64,000 bases of DNA from Rhizobium rhizoryzae (lineage in GTDB: Bacteria; Pseudomonadota; Alphaproteobacteria; Rhizobiales; Rhizobiaceae). Shown here in pieces: positions 27,277 to 36,595 of the stretch. How positions within the stretch are numbered: position 1 is the stretch's first letter; every line of letters starts with the position of its first letter. The notes under the pieces were generated by a model. The model worked only from the letters and a program-made list of their open reading frames with translations, searched no databases and was not told the DNA's origin. The position numbers were made by a program, and so were the translations under genes. The stretch lies in the NCBI RefSeq assembly GCF_011046895.1, contig NZ_CP049250.1, positions 2,020,501 to 2,084,500 of the forward strand. The letters are read 5' to 3'.

Positions 27277-27843
27277 TCAGCTGTGGAGTCCGATGACTTT
27301 CTCGAAGGCTTCCCAGGTATCGTCCATCGCATACTCCTTGAGGAAGGGCAGGTTCAGGTGACCAAAGAGTGGCGAAAGTTGCCATTCTGCTGTCTCCTCA
27401 TCCACACCGGCGATCTGCTGAAGGTAAAGGACGGTGGCAAAGCCCGTGCGATCGGCGCCGCTGCGACAGTGAACCAGCACCGGACCTTCCGCACTGCGCA
27501 TCAGTTCCAGCAATTGAAATGTGCGATCCAGCCCCAGCGGTTTGCGCGCGGACATCTCGAAGTTAAGTTCCTTCGCGCCATGCTCGGTTGCCATGGCTTC
27601 CTCTGCCCGATACCAGGCTGCATTGGGGTTGCCGCCGCGTAGGTTTATAACTGACTTGATCTTGTATTCATCGATGTATTTGCCAAGATCTTCGGGAGAA
27701 AGCTGCGCGGAGCGATAAAATTTTCCGGGAAGCACTTCATGGAAATTTCCGACAAGTTGCAGATAGCCAAGATAGACACCAAGGCCAAGCACAGCAGCGC
27801 CAACCACCAGTGTAACTTTTTTTGCAATGCTGATGATTACCAT
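27277..27843 (-). CDS. Membrane-anchored tyrosine/dual-specificity phosphatase
   Basis: 188 residues. N-terminal helix (about 8-30) likely anchors it in the membrane with the catalytic domain outside or at the membrane face. The phosphatase loop HCRSGADRTG contains C126 and R132 of CX5R. The family (DSP-like, PF22785-type, resembling PTPs such as the rhizobial exopolysaccharide-linked ones) dephosphorylates protein or lipid substrates; the substrate here is unknown. It converges with trpE(G). The ATG at 27843 is the only good start. Confidence 0.8.
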   Translation of the reverse strand: MVIISIAKKVTLVVGAAVLGLGVYLGYLQLVGNFHEVLPGKFYRSAQLSPEDLGKYIDEYKIKSVINLRGGNPNAAWYRAEEAMATEHGAKELNFEMSARKPLGLDRTFQLLELMRSAEGPVLVHCRSGADRTGFATVLYLQQIAGVDEETAEWQLSPLFGHLNLPFLKEYAMDDTWEAFEKVIGLHS

Positions 27844-27983
27844 TGGGATATGCGTCCTGTCTTGATTTCGACTTGTCTGGAGCGACTACGACCTGAGAAC
27901 CCGGCCTGTGGCGAATTTATGTCTGTTGCAATGCCCACCAACATTTCCGCTCAAGGCTGCCACTGGACCTGCACCGCGATGCT

Positions 27984-28056
27984 TTGACAGCCGCGCAAAA
28001 GTGAGCGATAGAGACCTCCAACAGAAACCGCCGGGCGCTGACGCCTCGGCGGTTTC
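27984..28056 (+). promoter_or_regulatory. Promoter and 5' leader hairpin of CDF transporter gene
   Basis: A perfect TTGACA (27984-27989) is followed after 17 bases by GATAGA (28007-28012). Immediately beyond the predicted start site a 10-bp perfect hairpin forms, GAAACCGCCG (28024-28033) with CGGCGGTTTC (28047-28056). The arrangement resembles an attenuator or a short RNA in front of the transporter gene at 28100. Confidence 0.5.
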
Positions 28057-28099
28057 GCCGTTTCAGGGCTATTGCAAATCATTCGCATACGCAGAGAAG

Positions 28100-29011
28100 A
28101 TGATGTCACAACCAAACCACACACTCGTTCAGCGCCTTGCCTTCTGGGGTATTCCACTCTCCTTAGCTGTCATGGGCCTGAAGCTTCTGGCCTGGTGGGT
28201 TACGGGGTCAGTGGCGCTTCTTTCAGACGGGCTGGAGTCATCGGTCAATGTGACTGCGGCGGTGGTCGCCTATTTCGTCATTCGGTATGCGCAGCGCCCC
28301 GCTGATGACGACCACCAGTTCGGGCATCACAAGGCGGAATATATCTCCGCTGTTCTGGAGGGCGTGCTGATCGTGGTTGCCGCACTTCTGATCGTGAAGG
28401 AAGCCTATGCCGGCATCATGCAGCCCGCGCTGCCGGAAGCGCCATGGCTCGGTCTTGGCATCAATGGCTTCGCAGGCGTCATCAATGCGGTCTGGGCGAC
28501 TGTTCTCATCCGCGTGGGCACAGTGAACCGTTCTCCGGCCCTGAAGGCAGACGGTCATCATGTCATGTCGGATGTGGTGACGTCCGGCGGCGTCTTCGTC
28601 GGTCTGGTACTGGCAGTTCTGACGGGTTACGCCATCCTTGATCCGCTGCTGGCGCTGATCGTGGGGGTCAACATTCTCTGGCAGGGATACAGACTGATTA
28701 CCTCCTCTCTTGGCGCGCTGATGGACAAGGCGGTTGAGCCGGAAGAAGAGGTTGCGATCAAGGAAGCGATTGCCGCCCATTCCGCCGGAGCGCTGGGCGT
28801 TCATGATCTCAGGACCCGGCGCGCCGGGGCTGCTGCCTTCATCGATTTTCATCTTGTGGTACCGGCCATGATGACAGTCGGTCAGGCACACGATATTTGT
28901 GACCGCTTGGAAGATGCGATCAAGCAGGCTATTCCCGGCGCATCATTGGCCATCCACGTGGAGCCCGAGGGCGAGCGTGAACATGGTGTCAAGGTTCAGA
29001 TAGAAGGTTAG
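28100..29011 (+). CDS. Cation diffusion facilitator (CDF) family metal efflux transporter
   Basis: 303 residues from ATG 28100; the open frame extends upstream without start support, and ATG 28103 is an alternative. Six membrane helices then a C-terminal ferredoxin-like dimer domain. CDF hallmarks: [18 protein letters not shown] in helix 2, [11 protein letters not shown], and [15 protein letters not shown] (HxxxD) in helix 5. Exports divalent metal by proton antiport; Zn, Fe or Mn is not decided by motif. The leader hairpin suggests special control. Confidence 0.87.
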   Translation: MMSQPNHTLVQRLAFWGIPLSLAVMGLKLLAWWVTGSVALLSDGLESSVNVTAAVVAYFVIRYAQRPADDDHQFGHHKAEYISAVLEGVLIVVAALLIVKEAYAGIMQPALPEAPWLGLGINGFAGVINAVWATVLIRVGTVNRSPALKADGHHVMSDVVTSGGVFVGLVLAVLTGYAILDPLLALIVGVNILWQGYRLITSSLGALMDKAVEPEEEVAIKEAIAAHSAGALGVHDLRTRRAGAAAFIDFHLVVPAMMTVGQAHDICDRLEDAIKQAIPGASLAIHVEPEGEREHGVKVQIEG

Positions 29012-29015
29012 TCAG

Positions 29016-29480
29016 ATGAGCAAGACCGATGTCAGCGGGCTGTCGCAGCTCGGCCGTCAGGTGGACGCGCCAACCAGCCCGGAAGAGGCGGTGCTGGAGA
29101 AGGTGCCCAATAACAATGCTGGAACGGATTTCGTCGTGCGTTTCACCGCGCCAGAATTCACATCGCTGTGCCCGATGACCGGGCAGCCGGATTTCGCCCA
29201 CATCGTGATTGATTACATCCCGAACGGTTTTCTGATGGAATCGAAATCGCTGAAGCTGTTCCTCACGTCTTTCCGCAATCACGGCGCCTTCCACGAGGAT
29301 TGCTCCGTCTACATCGCCAAGCGGATCGTTGATCTGCTGGAGCCGAAATGGCTGCGCATCGGCGCATACTGGTATCCACGCGGCGGAATACCGATCGATG
29401 TTTTCTGGCAGACCGGTGCAGCACCGGAAGGCGTCTGGTTGCCGGATCAGGGCGTACCGACCTATCGCGGCCGTGGGTGA
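29016..29480 (+). CDS. queF: NADPH-dependent 7-cyano-7-deazaguanine reductase
   Basis: 154 residues, the short (unimodular) QueF. Reduces preQ0 to preQ1 in queuosine biosynthesis (EC 1.7.1.13). Catalytic C52 ([12 protein letters not shown]) with D59, and the QueF motif ESKSLKL at 75-81 followed by [11 protein letters not shown]. It starts 4 bases after the CDF stop, so is probably cotranscribed, though functionally unrelated. Confidence 0.95.
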   Translation: MSKTDVSGLSQLGRQVDAPTSPEEAVLEKVPNNNAGTDFVVRFTAPEFTSLCPMTGQPDFAHIVIDYIPNGFLMESKSLKLFLTSFRNHGAFHEDCSVYIAKRIVDLLEPKWLRIGAYWYPRGGIPIDVFWQTGAAPEGVWLPDQGVPTYRGRG

Positions 29481-29506
29481 AGACGGTTGACGGAGGTGAA
29501 ACAATA

Positions 29507-29529
29507 AAGCCGGGCGCTGAGCCCGGCTT
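29507..29529. terminator. Bidirectional terminator after queF
   Basis: AAGCCGGGC (29507-29515) pairs perfectly with GCCCGGCTT (29521-29529), 5-base loop, in the 54-base gap between convergent genes. Confidence 0.65.
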
Positions 29530-29534
29530 GTCTG

Positions 29535-30359
29535 TCATGCAAAGCTGCTGTCGTCGCCGCCGGAATCACCATCATCGGCACTCCAGTCATCATTGCTATC
29601 GTCGTAGGATGCCTGCTGAAAGTCATTGTCCGGTGTCGGATCAGCCTGCGCCGGAATTGGATCGGGCTGGGTCGGAGCAGCGTCGCCATAGTAGTTGTTG
29701 ATGACCGTGGTTTCTTCGATCGGGTTGCTGCCGAAACCTTCGGCTGCGGGAGAGGCGAGGCCAAGACCGCTCATGTGATGACTGAAGATCCCGCTGAGTG
29801 AGTTGGCCAGAAGCATGCCGCCTGCAACTCCAGCGGCCGTGCCAAGCGCGCCTGTCAGGAAGCTGCTGCCTGCCGATGGCGGCCGCATAGCTGGTGCAGA
29901 TGCGCCCGTTGACCAAGGGCCGGATGGTGCCATCGCTCCCGGTTGTCCATAGGCCGGTTGCTGCTGCACTTCGAGCGACTGACCCCACGGGCCGCTTGGT
30001 GCCCCATTGTAGGGACGGGGCGATGGCTGTTGTCGTGATTGTGCGGGCGGTTGTGGCGGCTGGCTGGAGCCGAAGATGGAGCTGAGAAAGCCGCCACGCT
30101 GCTCCGTTTCGCGCGGTGCCGCTGCCTGCTGCTCCTGCAACTGACGGACTTGGGCCTCAAGTTCTGAGATCCGTTTGGATGCGGCTTCGAGCCCCTTCTC
30201 CTGCACGATGACGGCCTGTGCCAGATAGTAGGGTGACGCCGGTTCCTGACGAACGGCATCCGCGATCAGCGTTTCCGCTTCCGGGTCACGCGGCGTAGCA
30301 GTGGCGCCTCGGACTCGTTGAAACAGTTCAGTCAGAAGTTGGCGTTCTTCAGGTGACAT
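29535..30359 (-). CDS. DUF2076 family protein
   Basis: 274 residues. N-terminus MSPEERQLLTELFQRV, then DPEAETLIADAVRQEPASPYYLAQAVIVQE, matches DUF2076 (PF09849). A coiled coil at about 55-80 (ISELEAQVRQLQEQQ) is followed by a Pro/Gln/Gly-rich segment, a short hydrophobic stretch (FLTGALGTAAGVAGGMLLANSL) that may be membrane-associated, and an acidic Asp/Ser-rich tail. Function unknown; the family is widespread in Proteobacteria. Confidence 0.8.
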   Translation of the reverse strand: MSPEERQLLTELFQRVRGATATPRDPEAETLIADAVRQEPASPYYLAQAVIVQEKGLEAASKRISELEAQVRQLQEQQAAAPRETEQRGGFLSSIFGSSQPPQPPAQSRQQPSPRPYNGAPSGPWGQSLEVQQQPAYGQPGAMAPSGPWSTGASAPAMRPPSAGSSFLTGALGTAAGVAGGMLLANSLSGIFSHHMSGLGLASPAAEGFGSNPIEETTVINNYYGDAAPTQPDPIPAQADPTPDNDFQQASYDDSNDDWSADDGDSGGDDSSFA

Positions 30360-30467
30360 GGTCGGCTCCTCAAGGCTCGTTTCACGAAAGCCATGAGGAG
30401 GAAGTAGGGAGAAATTCGGGCCTTGTCAGCAGGCCCGAAGCTTAAATCTTGGTAAGAGAGCCGTACT

Positions 30468-31058
30468 TCAGCCGCCAAAGGCAAGCGAAAGACCGGCAAG
30501 TGCTGTTGCCGCGCCTGCGAAGCGACCGATGGCGGGAGCCAAGCGTGCGGTCCTCATGCCCAGCCCGACGCCGATGAGGTGCAGGAAGGCCGTTGCGACC
30601 GCAAAGCCCAGGCCGAACTGAAGTGCCGCTGCGGACCCCAATTCACCACCATGCGCGTAACCATGGAAGAGCGCGAATATGCCGACGACAGCGGCAGATG
30701 CGGCGACGGGCACGCGCACAGCCAGGGCCACCAAAAGGCCGAGGCCCATGACAGAGGCAAGGATTGCCGGCTCGACGAAGGGAAGGGGCGCACCTGCTAC
30801 CGCCAGGCCGAAGCCCAGAACCATCATGGCCACGAAGGCAGCGGGAACAAGCCACAGAGCCTGTCGACGGTTCGGATCCGTTGCGATCTGGGCCGCCCAG
30901 AGGCCAACCGCCACCATGGCCAGAACATGGTCTGCTCCAAAGAGGGGGTGAGACAGCCCCGCCGCAATCGATCCATGTTCCAGTGGATCCAGATGTGCGA
31001 ATGCCGGGACGGCGGCCACAGTCGACATGGCGACGGCCAGTGAAAGACGTTTGAACAT
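30468..31058 (-). CDS. HupE/UreJ family membrane protein
   Basis: 196 residues, signal-like first helix then about six membrane helices. HPLFGADH (37-44), resembling the HX4DH nickel-site motif of NiCoT, is near the N-terminus, and a second conserved FALFHGYAHGGE occurs mid-protein. The family includes HupE/UreJ proteins associated with nickel uptake for hydrogenase or urease. No urease or hydrogenase genes are nearby, so the metal and role are inferred. No cobalamin or Ni-Co riboswitch is evident upstream. Confidence 0.85.
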   Translation of the reverse strand: MFKRLSLAVAMSTVAAVPAFAHLDPLEHGSIAAGLSHPLFGADHVLAMVAVGLWAAQIATDPNRRQALWLVPAAFVAMMVLGFGLAVAGAPLPFVEPAILASVMGLGLLVALAVRVPVAASAAVVGIFALFHGYAHGGELGSAAALQFGLGFAVATAFLHLIGVGLGMRTARLAPAIGRFAGAATALAGLSLAFGG

Positions 31059-31248
31059 GAATGTTCCCCTTCAAAATGCGCGGCGCAACGGTTTTCATTG
31101 CGTTCGGCGCAAGATTAGGCACTGCCTAAAAAGTTGTCTATGCGTAAAATGACGAAGGCCATATTCATCATAACGTCGCTGGCTGATTGTTTTGTGCGCG
31201 CGAACACATTATGTCCGGGGAGAGCAAATTCACTCTGGAGACTGTTCG

Positions 31249-31836
31249 ATGAACGACGAGAATGAAGACGACAAGACGAAGGAATTGCCACTCGGCAAGG
31301 AAACGGAGGCGAATCTTTTCAAGTCGCGTTCGATCTTCATTTATGGCCCGATTACCCAGGAACTGGCCCAGAAGGTCTGCACCCAGCTTGTTGCGCTGGC
31401 TGCCGCGAGCGATGAAGACATTCGCATCTATGTGAACTCCCCCGGCGGTCACGTCGAATCGGGCGATTCGATTCATGACATGATCAAGTTCATCAAGCCG
31501 AAGGTCTGGATGATTGGCACGGGTTGGGTAGCCTCTGCCGGTGCTTTGATCTATGTCGCGGCGCCGAAAGAGCGTCGTATCTGCCTGCCAAACACCCGCT
31601 TCCTGCTTCATCAACCCTCCGGCGGTACGCGCGGCATGGTCTCCGATATCGAGATCCAGGCCCGCGAGATCATCAAGATGAACCAGCGCCTGATCAAGAT
31701 CTTCGCCAAGGCTACCGGCCAGAGCGAGGAAAAGATCGCCAAGGACATCGATCGCGATTACTGGCTGGGCGCGGAAGATGCCGTGTCCTACGGCCTCGTC
31801 AACCGCATCGTCGAGAGCCAGTCCGAGATCGACTGA
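31249..31836 (+). CDS. clpP: ClpP-like serine protease subunit
   Basis: 195 residues from ATG 31249 (SD GGAG 8 bases upstream; the ORF extends further up without support). ClpP/S14 fold with catalytic S97 (WVASAGAL), H121 (LLHQPSGG) and D168 or D170 (DRDYWL). Differs from canonical ClpP in the Ser-region context and lacks the normal N-terminal axial loop sequence, so it is a paralogue; it may form mixed rings or use another unfoldase. No clpX beside it. A strong terminator follows. Confidence 0.88.
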   Translation: MNDENEDDKTKELPLGKETEANLFKSRSIFIYGPITQELAQKVCTQLVALAAASDEDIRIYVNSPGGHVESGDSIHDMIKFIKPKVWMIGTGWVASAGALIYVAAPKERRICLPNTRFLLHQPSGGTRGMVSDIEIQAREIIKMNQRLIKIFAKATGQSEEKIAKDIDRDYWLGAEDAVSYGLVNRIVESQSEID

Positions 31837-31864
31837 CCTTCACGCCAAGACCTCATTTTGCCAT

Positions 31865-31901
31865 AAGCCGTGCCGGAACTCATCCGGCGCGGCTTTTTCT
31901 T
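31865..31901 (+). terminator. clpP terminator
   Basis: AAGCCGTGCCGG (31865-31876) pairs with CCGGCGCGGCTT (31884-31895; one G-U) across a 7-base loop, followed by TTTTTC. It begins 29 bases after the stop. Confidence 0.85.
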
Positions 31902-31903
31902 TG

Positions 31904-32292
31904 CCGCAAAGTAAATTTTTTTGGGCAAATGCTCAGAAAAATTCGCGGGTCTTTTAGGGTACGATACGTCTTTCAATAAGTTAGCAATCACTCATACTGC
32001 TGGATGTCCCGTCGATGATCATGCACGGACAGATGGCCGATCATGCTACCTGTAGCGGTCAAAGACAATCTATGCAGGAAATCTGAGTAAAAATCCTGGT
32101 AGCGCTAACAACTTCGCGGATTACAAAAAATTTGATTGCAGGTGCATTTCTGTACTCGCTGAGGTGTAGTCTATTCTTAAGTCAATTAGAGCAATATAGA
32201 TTGCGTTAATAAGTGTATGCATATTTTTGGATTCAGAAGAAATGCCGGGATGGAGGCATCATAACAGGTCCATCGCGCCGATGAGGATTTTC
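31904..32292. other. AT-rich intergenic region upstream of MCP gene
   Basis: About 390 bases, clearly richer in A+T than the surrounding genes, with no plausible ORF. It should contain the MCP promoter; no confident motif identified. Confidence 0.3.
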
Positions 32293-34164
32293 ATGTTCAC
32301 CTTGACCATCTCTCGCATGACCGTTTTGTTTGGCATTATTGTAACGACAGGTATTGTTAGTTCATTTGGCGTGCAGCGTCTTGCGCTTGGCGAGTTGAAG
32401 GTTGGAGGACCAGTCTTCAATCAGATCGTCGATGGAAAGGATCTCGTCGCGGATATCTTGCCGCCACCTCTCTACCTGGTTGAGGCCTATGGACTGGCAA
32501 CGGAGGTCGTTATCCATCGCGATGACCTTTCCGAGAACGTCAAGAAGGTCAACAAGCTCAGGCAAGACTACGAGGACCGGCGGAAAATCTGGAAGGATTC
32601 GAGCCTCCCGGCTGATCTTAAAGGATATCTTCTCAATGAAGTCCTGGTCAAAGGCGATCTTTTCTGGAAACAGCTCGACAGCAGCTTTGCCGTGCTTGCC
32701 TCTGGCGCGGATGTCGAGGCCGCACACAAAAGCTTCGATGCCTTGCAAAAGACCTTCCGTGACCATCAGGCCGCTGTCATTCGCCTCGTTGACATGTCCA
32801 ATACATGGATGAAGGCCACGGAAGCAGCCGCAGCGGATGCAGACACCAAGTTCAGCAACCTGGCAATCGGCGGCAGTATTCTCTCGCTGGTCATTTTTCT
32901 GGCGGGGCTGTGGTTCATGAAGATGCGTGCCATCGGGCCGCTGACCGCCATCGGCGGGTATATGAGCCGTCTTGCTGCTGGTGACTACAGTCAGGACGTT
33001 CCCTATGCGCAGCGAGGCGACGAGATCGGCGACATGGCGCGCTCGGTCCAGACGTTTCGAACGGCCGCGCTGGAGCGCAAGCGGCTTCGCGAAGAAATGG
33101 AGGCTGGTCGTATCCTGTCCGACGAGGCGAGGGCGCTTCAGGAGCGCCAGCGTGTCGCCGAGGCGGCCCAACTGAAACAGGTCGTCGACAGCCTGGGTGC
33201 CGGGCTGCGCTGTCTGGCAGAGTGCAACATCTCAAAGCCGCTTGATGAGGAATTTGCCGTCCAATTCGAAGCATTGAGGACTGATTTCAACAATTCCATC
33301 GCGACCTTCCAGGAAACGATTGAGCAGGTTCTTCTGAAGACCGGTCAGATCAACGACAATGCCATGGCGATGAACGAGGCCGCAAACAACCTCTCAAAGC
33401 GCACGGAGCAACAGGCTGCCGCGCTGGAACAGACGGCTGCCTCGCTTGAAGAGGTAACCTCGACGGTGAAGGCGTCCGTGGAGCGTACGGCTGAAACGCG
33501 CAATCTGGTGCGGGATGCGCGGACATGCACATCGAAGTCCAGCGGTGTTGTTGCCGATGCAATCGACGCGATGAAACGTATCGAAGGTGCATCTGGCGAG
33601 ATCGGCAAGATTGTTGATGTGATCGACCAGATTGCCTTCCAGACCAATCTCCTTGCGCTGAATGCAGGTGTCGAAGCTGCGCGTGCCGGCGAGGCCGGCA
33701 AGGGCTTTGCTGTCGTGGCCCAAGAGGTTCGCGACCTTGCCCAACGCTCGGCAACGGCGGCGAAGGAAATCAATGCCCTTATCGCGAAGTCGAAAACAGA
33801 GGTTGCCGCTGGCGTGCAACTGGTTGTCGAGACGGGCGGAGCCTTGCAGCAGATTGAAACATTTGTCGGGGAAATCGATGCCAAGGTAGAGGCCATTACC
33901 ACGGCGTCGCGAGAGCAGGCGGTCGGTCTTTCGGAGATCAGCGATGCGGTCAATTCCATCGATCAAATGACCCAGAAGAACGCATCGATGGTGGAGGAAA
34001 CCACGTTGATCAGCAATTCTCTGGCCGCTGACTCCAACCTGCTCAGCAGCATGGTTGGCAGGTTCCAGCTCAACCAAGGCCGTGATGACAAGGGCGCAAT
34101 AGCGCGGCAGTCAAAGCCGGTCGTCGCCAGCGCAGGGTCCTTCTCGCTGCGCCGTGCTTCCTGA
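32293..34164 (+). CDS. Methyl-accepting chemotaxis protein with HAMP
   Basis: About 623 residues from ATG 32293 (SD GAGG); ATG 32281 is an alternative. First membrane helix near residue 8-28, periplasmic sensor of about 170 residues, second helix about 190-210, HAMP, then the signalling domain with the hairpin-tip region [42 protein letters not shown], somewhat diverged (AGVEAAR rather than AAVEAAR). No C-terminal CheR/CheB tether pentapeptide. Ligand unknown; no che genes adjacent. Confidence 0.9.
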   Translation: MFTLTISRMTVLFGIIVTTGIVSSFGVQRLALGELKVGGPVFNQIVDGKDLVADILPPPLYLVEAYGLATEVVIHRDDLSENVKKVNKLRQDYEDRRKIWKDSSLPADLKGYLLNEVLVKGDLFWKQLDSSFAVLASGADVEAAHKSFDALQKTFRDHQAAVIRLVDMSNTWMKATEAAAADADTKFSNLAIGGSILSLVIFLAGLWFMKMRAIGPLTAIGGYMSRLAAGDYSQDVPYAQRGDEIGDMARSVQTFRTAALERKRLREEMEAGRILSDEARALQERQRVAEAAQLKQVVDSLGAGLRCLAECNISKPLDEEFAVQFEALRTDFNNSIATFQETIEQVLLKTGQINDNAMAMNEAANNLSKRTEQQAAALEQTAASLEEVTSTVKASVERTAETRNLVRDARTCTSKSSGVVADAIDAMKRIEGASGEIGKIVDVIDQIAFQTNLLALNAGVEAARAGEAGKGFAVVAQEVRDLAQRSATAAKEINALIAKSKTEVAAGVQLVVETGGALQQIETFVGEIDAKVEAITTASREQAVGLSEISDAVNSIDQMTQKNASMVEETTLISNSLAADSNLLSSMVGRFQLNQGRDDKGAIARQSKPVVASAGSFSLRRAS

Positions 34165-34197
34165 GTGCTTCCGTGATCGATGAAGCTGAGAAGAAGG

Positions 34198-34218
34198 CCC
34201 GGCTGCCTGACAGCCGGG
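34198..34218 (+). terminator. MCP terminator
   Basis: CCCGGCTG (34198-34205) pairs perfectly with CAGCCGGG (34211-34218), 5-base loop, 34 bases after the stop; followed by TTAGAATTT. Confidence 0.6.
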
Positions 34219-34338
34219 TTAGAATTTGATGAGAAAGCCGTCACGCGACGCCGTCGAGTTCAACTGAATCGAAATTTTAAAGATTTGATTTCAGCTAGTT
34301 ACCTTCATTTTTGTGTGGGCCTGCAAATAAATACAGCC

Positions 34339-34377
34339 CCTGAGGTTGAATATATCCAATAACAGCGTACCCTCAGG
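34339..34377 (+). promoter_or_regulatory. Inverted repeat upstream of csp promoter
   Basis: CCTGAGG (34339-34345) and CCTCAGG (34371-34377) form a 7-base inverted repeat with a 25-base spacer, just before a weak promoter-like pair (TTGCTT 34388, TTTATG 34412). Symmetry only; function not known. Confidence 0.25.
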
Positions 34378-34426
34378 CTATCGACAATTGCTTGTGACGT
34401 CGTCCCGGAGCTTTATGCTCTCGTCA

Positions 34427-34499
34427 GATTTCCTCTCAAATCTTCGATCTTTGCCCGCAAGGTATCGCGGGTCCTACAACGATTTGATGAAAGGAAATC
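34427..34499 (+). promoter_or_regulatory. Structured csp leader that can hide its own Shine-Dalgarno
   Basis: GATTTCCT (34427-34434) is complementary to AGGAAATC (34492-34499), which contains the SD. TCAAATC (34436-34442) also pairs with GATTTGA (34481-34487), and CCCGC (34454-34458) with GCGGG (34467-34471) forms the inner hairpin. The result is one long stem with the SD at its base, the design expected of a temperature-responsive leader. Confidence 0.55.
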
Positions 34500-34502
34500 G
34501 TT

Positions 34503-34712
34503 ATGAACATCGGCACAGTCAAGTTTTTCAACACCACCAAGGGTTTCGGCTTCATTCAGCCTGAGAACGGCAATGCGGACGTTTTCGTCCACATCTCGGC
34601 TGTTGAGCGCGCTGGCATGCGCACTCTGGTCGAAGGCCAGAAGGTAAGCTTCGAAATCGTCCAGGACCGTCGTTCTGGCAAGAGCTCTGCAGACAACCTT
34701 CAGGCTGCTTGA
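34503..34712 (+). CDS. cspA: Cold-shock protein (CspA family)
   Basis: 69 residues, a single cold-shock domain with RNP1 KGFGFI (14-19) and RNP2 VFVHI (28-32). Binds single-stranded RNA/DNA as an RNA chaperone. SD AAAGGAAA. The 5' leader is unusually self-complementary around the SD (see that entry). Probably several csp paralogues exist in the genome. Confidence 0.95.
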   Translation: MNIGTVKFFNTTKGFGFIQPENGNADVFVHISAVERAGMRTLVEGQKVSFEIVQDRRSGKSSADNLQAA

Positions 34713-34720
34713 TTTCCGAT

Positions 34721-34746
34721 TGCCCATCCCGTTTGAGGATCGGGCA
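34721..34746 (+). terminator. Probable csp terminator
   Basis: TGCCCATCC (34721-34729) and GGATCGGGCA (34737-34746) pair with a one-base bulge across a 7-base loop, followed by TCTGTTATCTT. Shortly after the csp stop. Confidence 0.45.
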
Positions 34747-34921
34747 TCTGTTATCTTAGACCTGATCTGCTCGTCGCGCATCATGTGCACGGGTTTGCTG
34801 GCTGATTGCTGCTCTTTTCGACCACGGATGTACTGGCGTTGGGAGCAGGAAGCATTATGAGGTCGGGTTCATCCCGGCCTTTTGTTTTTGTTCAGCCCAT
34901 GGAATGCAGAAGGAGAGTGCC

Positions 34922-35209
34922 GTGGCGAGAAACCGCTACATAGCTGGTGATCGCATCGTTCTGAAGGCAGGTCCTTCCGGCCAAGCGCAGGGCGAGGGGC
35001 GCATCATATCGGTCCAGCCCGAATCTCAAAGTGGTGGGCCAACGCGCTACCGTGTTCGGTTCAATGAGGAAAACTTCGACCGCACCGTCGGCGAAGATGA
35101 CATTGACGCGTCCCTGTCCATTTCCGGGAAGCAACCACCGAAAGCCGGTGAAGAGCGCAAGCCTGCGTCCGGCTGGATCAACCTCAATTCAATGAAAATC
35201 AAGAAGTAG
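34922..35209 (+). CDS. Small basic hypothetical protein between csp and rpsU
   Basis: 95 residues from GTG 34922 (SD AAGGAGAG); an in-frame start at 34904 has no SD. Begins [17 protein letters not shown] and has a beta-rich core ([27 protein letters not shown]), then a Lys-rich tail. The core looks like a small barrel of the SH3/KOW type, suggesting RNA binding, but no family is recognised with confidence. It is 27 bases before rpsU, in one probable unit. Confidence 0.7.
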   Translation: MARNRYIAGDRIVLKAGPSGQAQGEGRIISVQPESQSGGPTRYRVRFNEENFDRTVGEDDIDASLSISGKQPPKAGEERKPASGWINLNSMKIKK

Positions 35210-35235
35210 CAGTACGTCTGCACCAAGGAGCCATC

Positions 35236-35472
35236 TTGCAGGTCATCGTCAGAGACAACAACGTCGAACAGGCGCTTCGTGTGCTCAAGAAGCGCATGCA
35301 GCGTGAAGGCATCTTCCGCGAGATGCGCGCCCGGACTTCCTACGAGAAGCCTTCAGAGCGTCGTGTTCGCGAAGAAGCAGAAGCCGTTCGCCGCCATCGC
35401 AAGCTTGTGAAGAAGCAGATGCAGCGCGAAGGTCTGCTGCCCATGCCGAAGAAGGCTGTGCGCCCGCGCTAA
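35236..35472 (+). CDS. rpsU: 30S ribosomal protein S21
   Basis: 78 residues from TTG 35236 with AAGGAG five bases upstream, a non-standard start fixed by the SD. Contains the S21 signature: [23 protein letters not shown] and [16 protein letters not shown], then a basic tail. Binds near the anti-Shine-Dalgarno region of 16S rRNA. Linkage to a csp gene is common in Rhizobiaceae. Confidence 0.95.
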   Translation: MQVIVRDNNVEQALRVLKKRMQREGIFREMRARTSYEKPSERRVREEAEAVRRHRKLVKKQMQREGLLPMPKKAVRPR

Positions 35473-35643
35473 ACCACTTCGGGTCTCGGCTCGATATCAA
35501 GATGTGTGCCATAGTCAGAAATACTTGTGGCGCACATCTATTACTTGCTCAGGTTTTATTCGTTTTATCTTTTCAACCTTAATTGTTGTGTATCGCGGGA
35601 AACATTCCATACTCGCCGAAAGTATTACGGCGGATGATTCGAC

Positions 35644-36528
35644 GTGTTGACCGAAGATGTTGACCAAACTCTTTTAAATCTTGCTGATACGGCACGGCAT
35701 GCCGGCCTATCCAGTCGTCAGATACGCGTATGGGAAGAGCGCTATGGTTTGACCGACTTTATCAGCGCAAAACTGAAGCCCCATACTTATACCCTGCGCC
35801 ATGCCGAGCGGCTTCGATCCCTCAAACTCTGCATTGATGCTGGCTACCGCATCAGTACGCTTGTCGGACTGGACGCGAAGGATCTGCAATCCATGACACA
35901 GGATGTCGTGCTCCGAAACGCGCTGCGTCCCGGGGTTGAACTTCTTCGTGTCGGCAGGTTCGCGGATTTCGCGCTCTGGCTGGCCGATCGCCGACGTGTT
36001 CAGGAGACGGAAGACTTTATTTTCACAACGGTTTCACCCCTCATGAACCTGGTGGGTGCGTTGTGGGCTGAAGGCCGGTTGTCGGTTGCCGATGAACACT
36101 TTGCCAGCATGCAGATCAAGAAGCTGTTGCTCGACAGCCTCGATCTTTGTGAGGCCCCCTGTTCGTCTGCGCCTCTCATCATCGCCACGACGCCGGAGGG
36201 TGAAGCGCATGAAATCGGCGCGCTTTGCGCCGCAGTCCTCGCCAGGCAAGCCGGCTGGAACGTGCTGTACCTTGGCCCAAATCTCTCCGTCATGGAGATC
36301 GCGCATGCGGCAGAGCGCCATGGCGCCCGATGCGTTTGTCTCAGCAGTATCTCCCTGGCGTACCGGGCGTTCGAGAAAATCCTTGCCGGCCTGCATGCGA
36401 CAGTTCCGGCCCATGCGGATATTGTCATCGGCGGTCCGGTATCGCAGCCGTTCGTGGCGCCTGAAAGGATCATCCTGCTTCAGGATATGCGCGATTTTCC
36501 CGCCTATCTCTCCCGTCGTATTGCATAG
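35644..36528 (+). CDS. MerR-type regulator with cobalamin-binding domain
   Basis: 294 residues. A MerR-like winged helix (about 8-75, SSRQIRVWEERYG) is followed by B12-binding-2 (helical cap) and a Rossmann B12-binding domain. The lower axial histidine H189 is present in EGEAHEIG. In the cap the motif ALWAEGRLSVADEH carries W141 and E151/H152, equal to CarH W131 and E141/H142. The CarH H132 residue, which makes the light-induced bis-His adduct, is A142. So it likely binds a cobalamin, but CarH-style photochemistry looks unlikely. Start GTG. Target genes unknown. Confidence 0.8.
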   Translation: MLTEDVDQTLLNLADTARHAGLSSRQIRVWEERYGLTDFISAKLKPHTYTLRHAERLRSLKLCIDAGYRISTLVGLDAKDLQSMTQDVVLRNALRPGVELLRVGRFADFALWLADRRRVQETEDFIFTTVSPLMNLVGALWAEGRLSVADEHFASMQIKKLLLDSLDLCEAPCSSAPLIIATTPEGEAHEIGALCAAVLARQAGWNVLYLGPNLSVMEIAHAAERHGARCVCLSSISLAYRAFEKILAGLHATVPAHADIVIGGPVSQPFVAPERIILLQDMRDFPAYLSRRIA

Positions 36529-36537
36529 AACCGGGTA

Positions 36538-36568
36538 GAAAAAAATCCGCCGAATTGCTCCGGCGGAT
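36538..36568 (-). terminator. Terminator of the carboxynorspermidine dehydrogenase gene
   Basis: On the minus strand ATCCGCCG pairs with CGGCGGAT (arms at 36561-36568 and 36545-36552) and is followed by a run of seven T. A strong intrinsic terminator 27 bases past the stop. Confidence 0.85.
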
Positions 36569-36595
36569 CGATGAATACGCTCACGGCGTGACGTT

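Noticed and set aside
31059-31191. Possible riboswitch upstream of HupE
   Set aside because: No recognisable cobalamin, NiCo or other aptamer elements found by eye.
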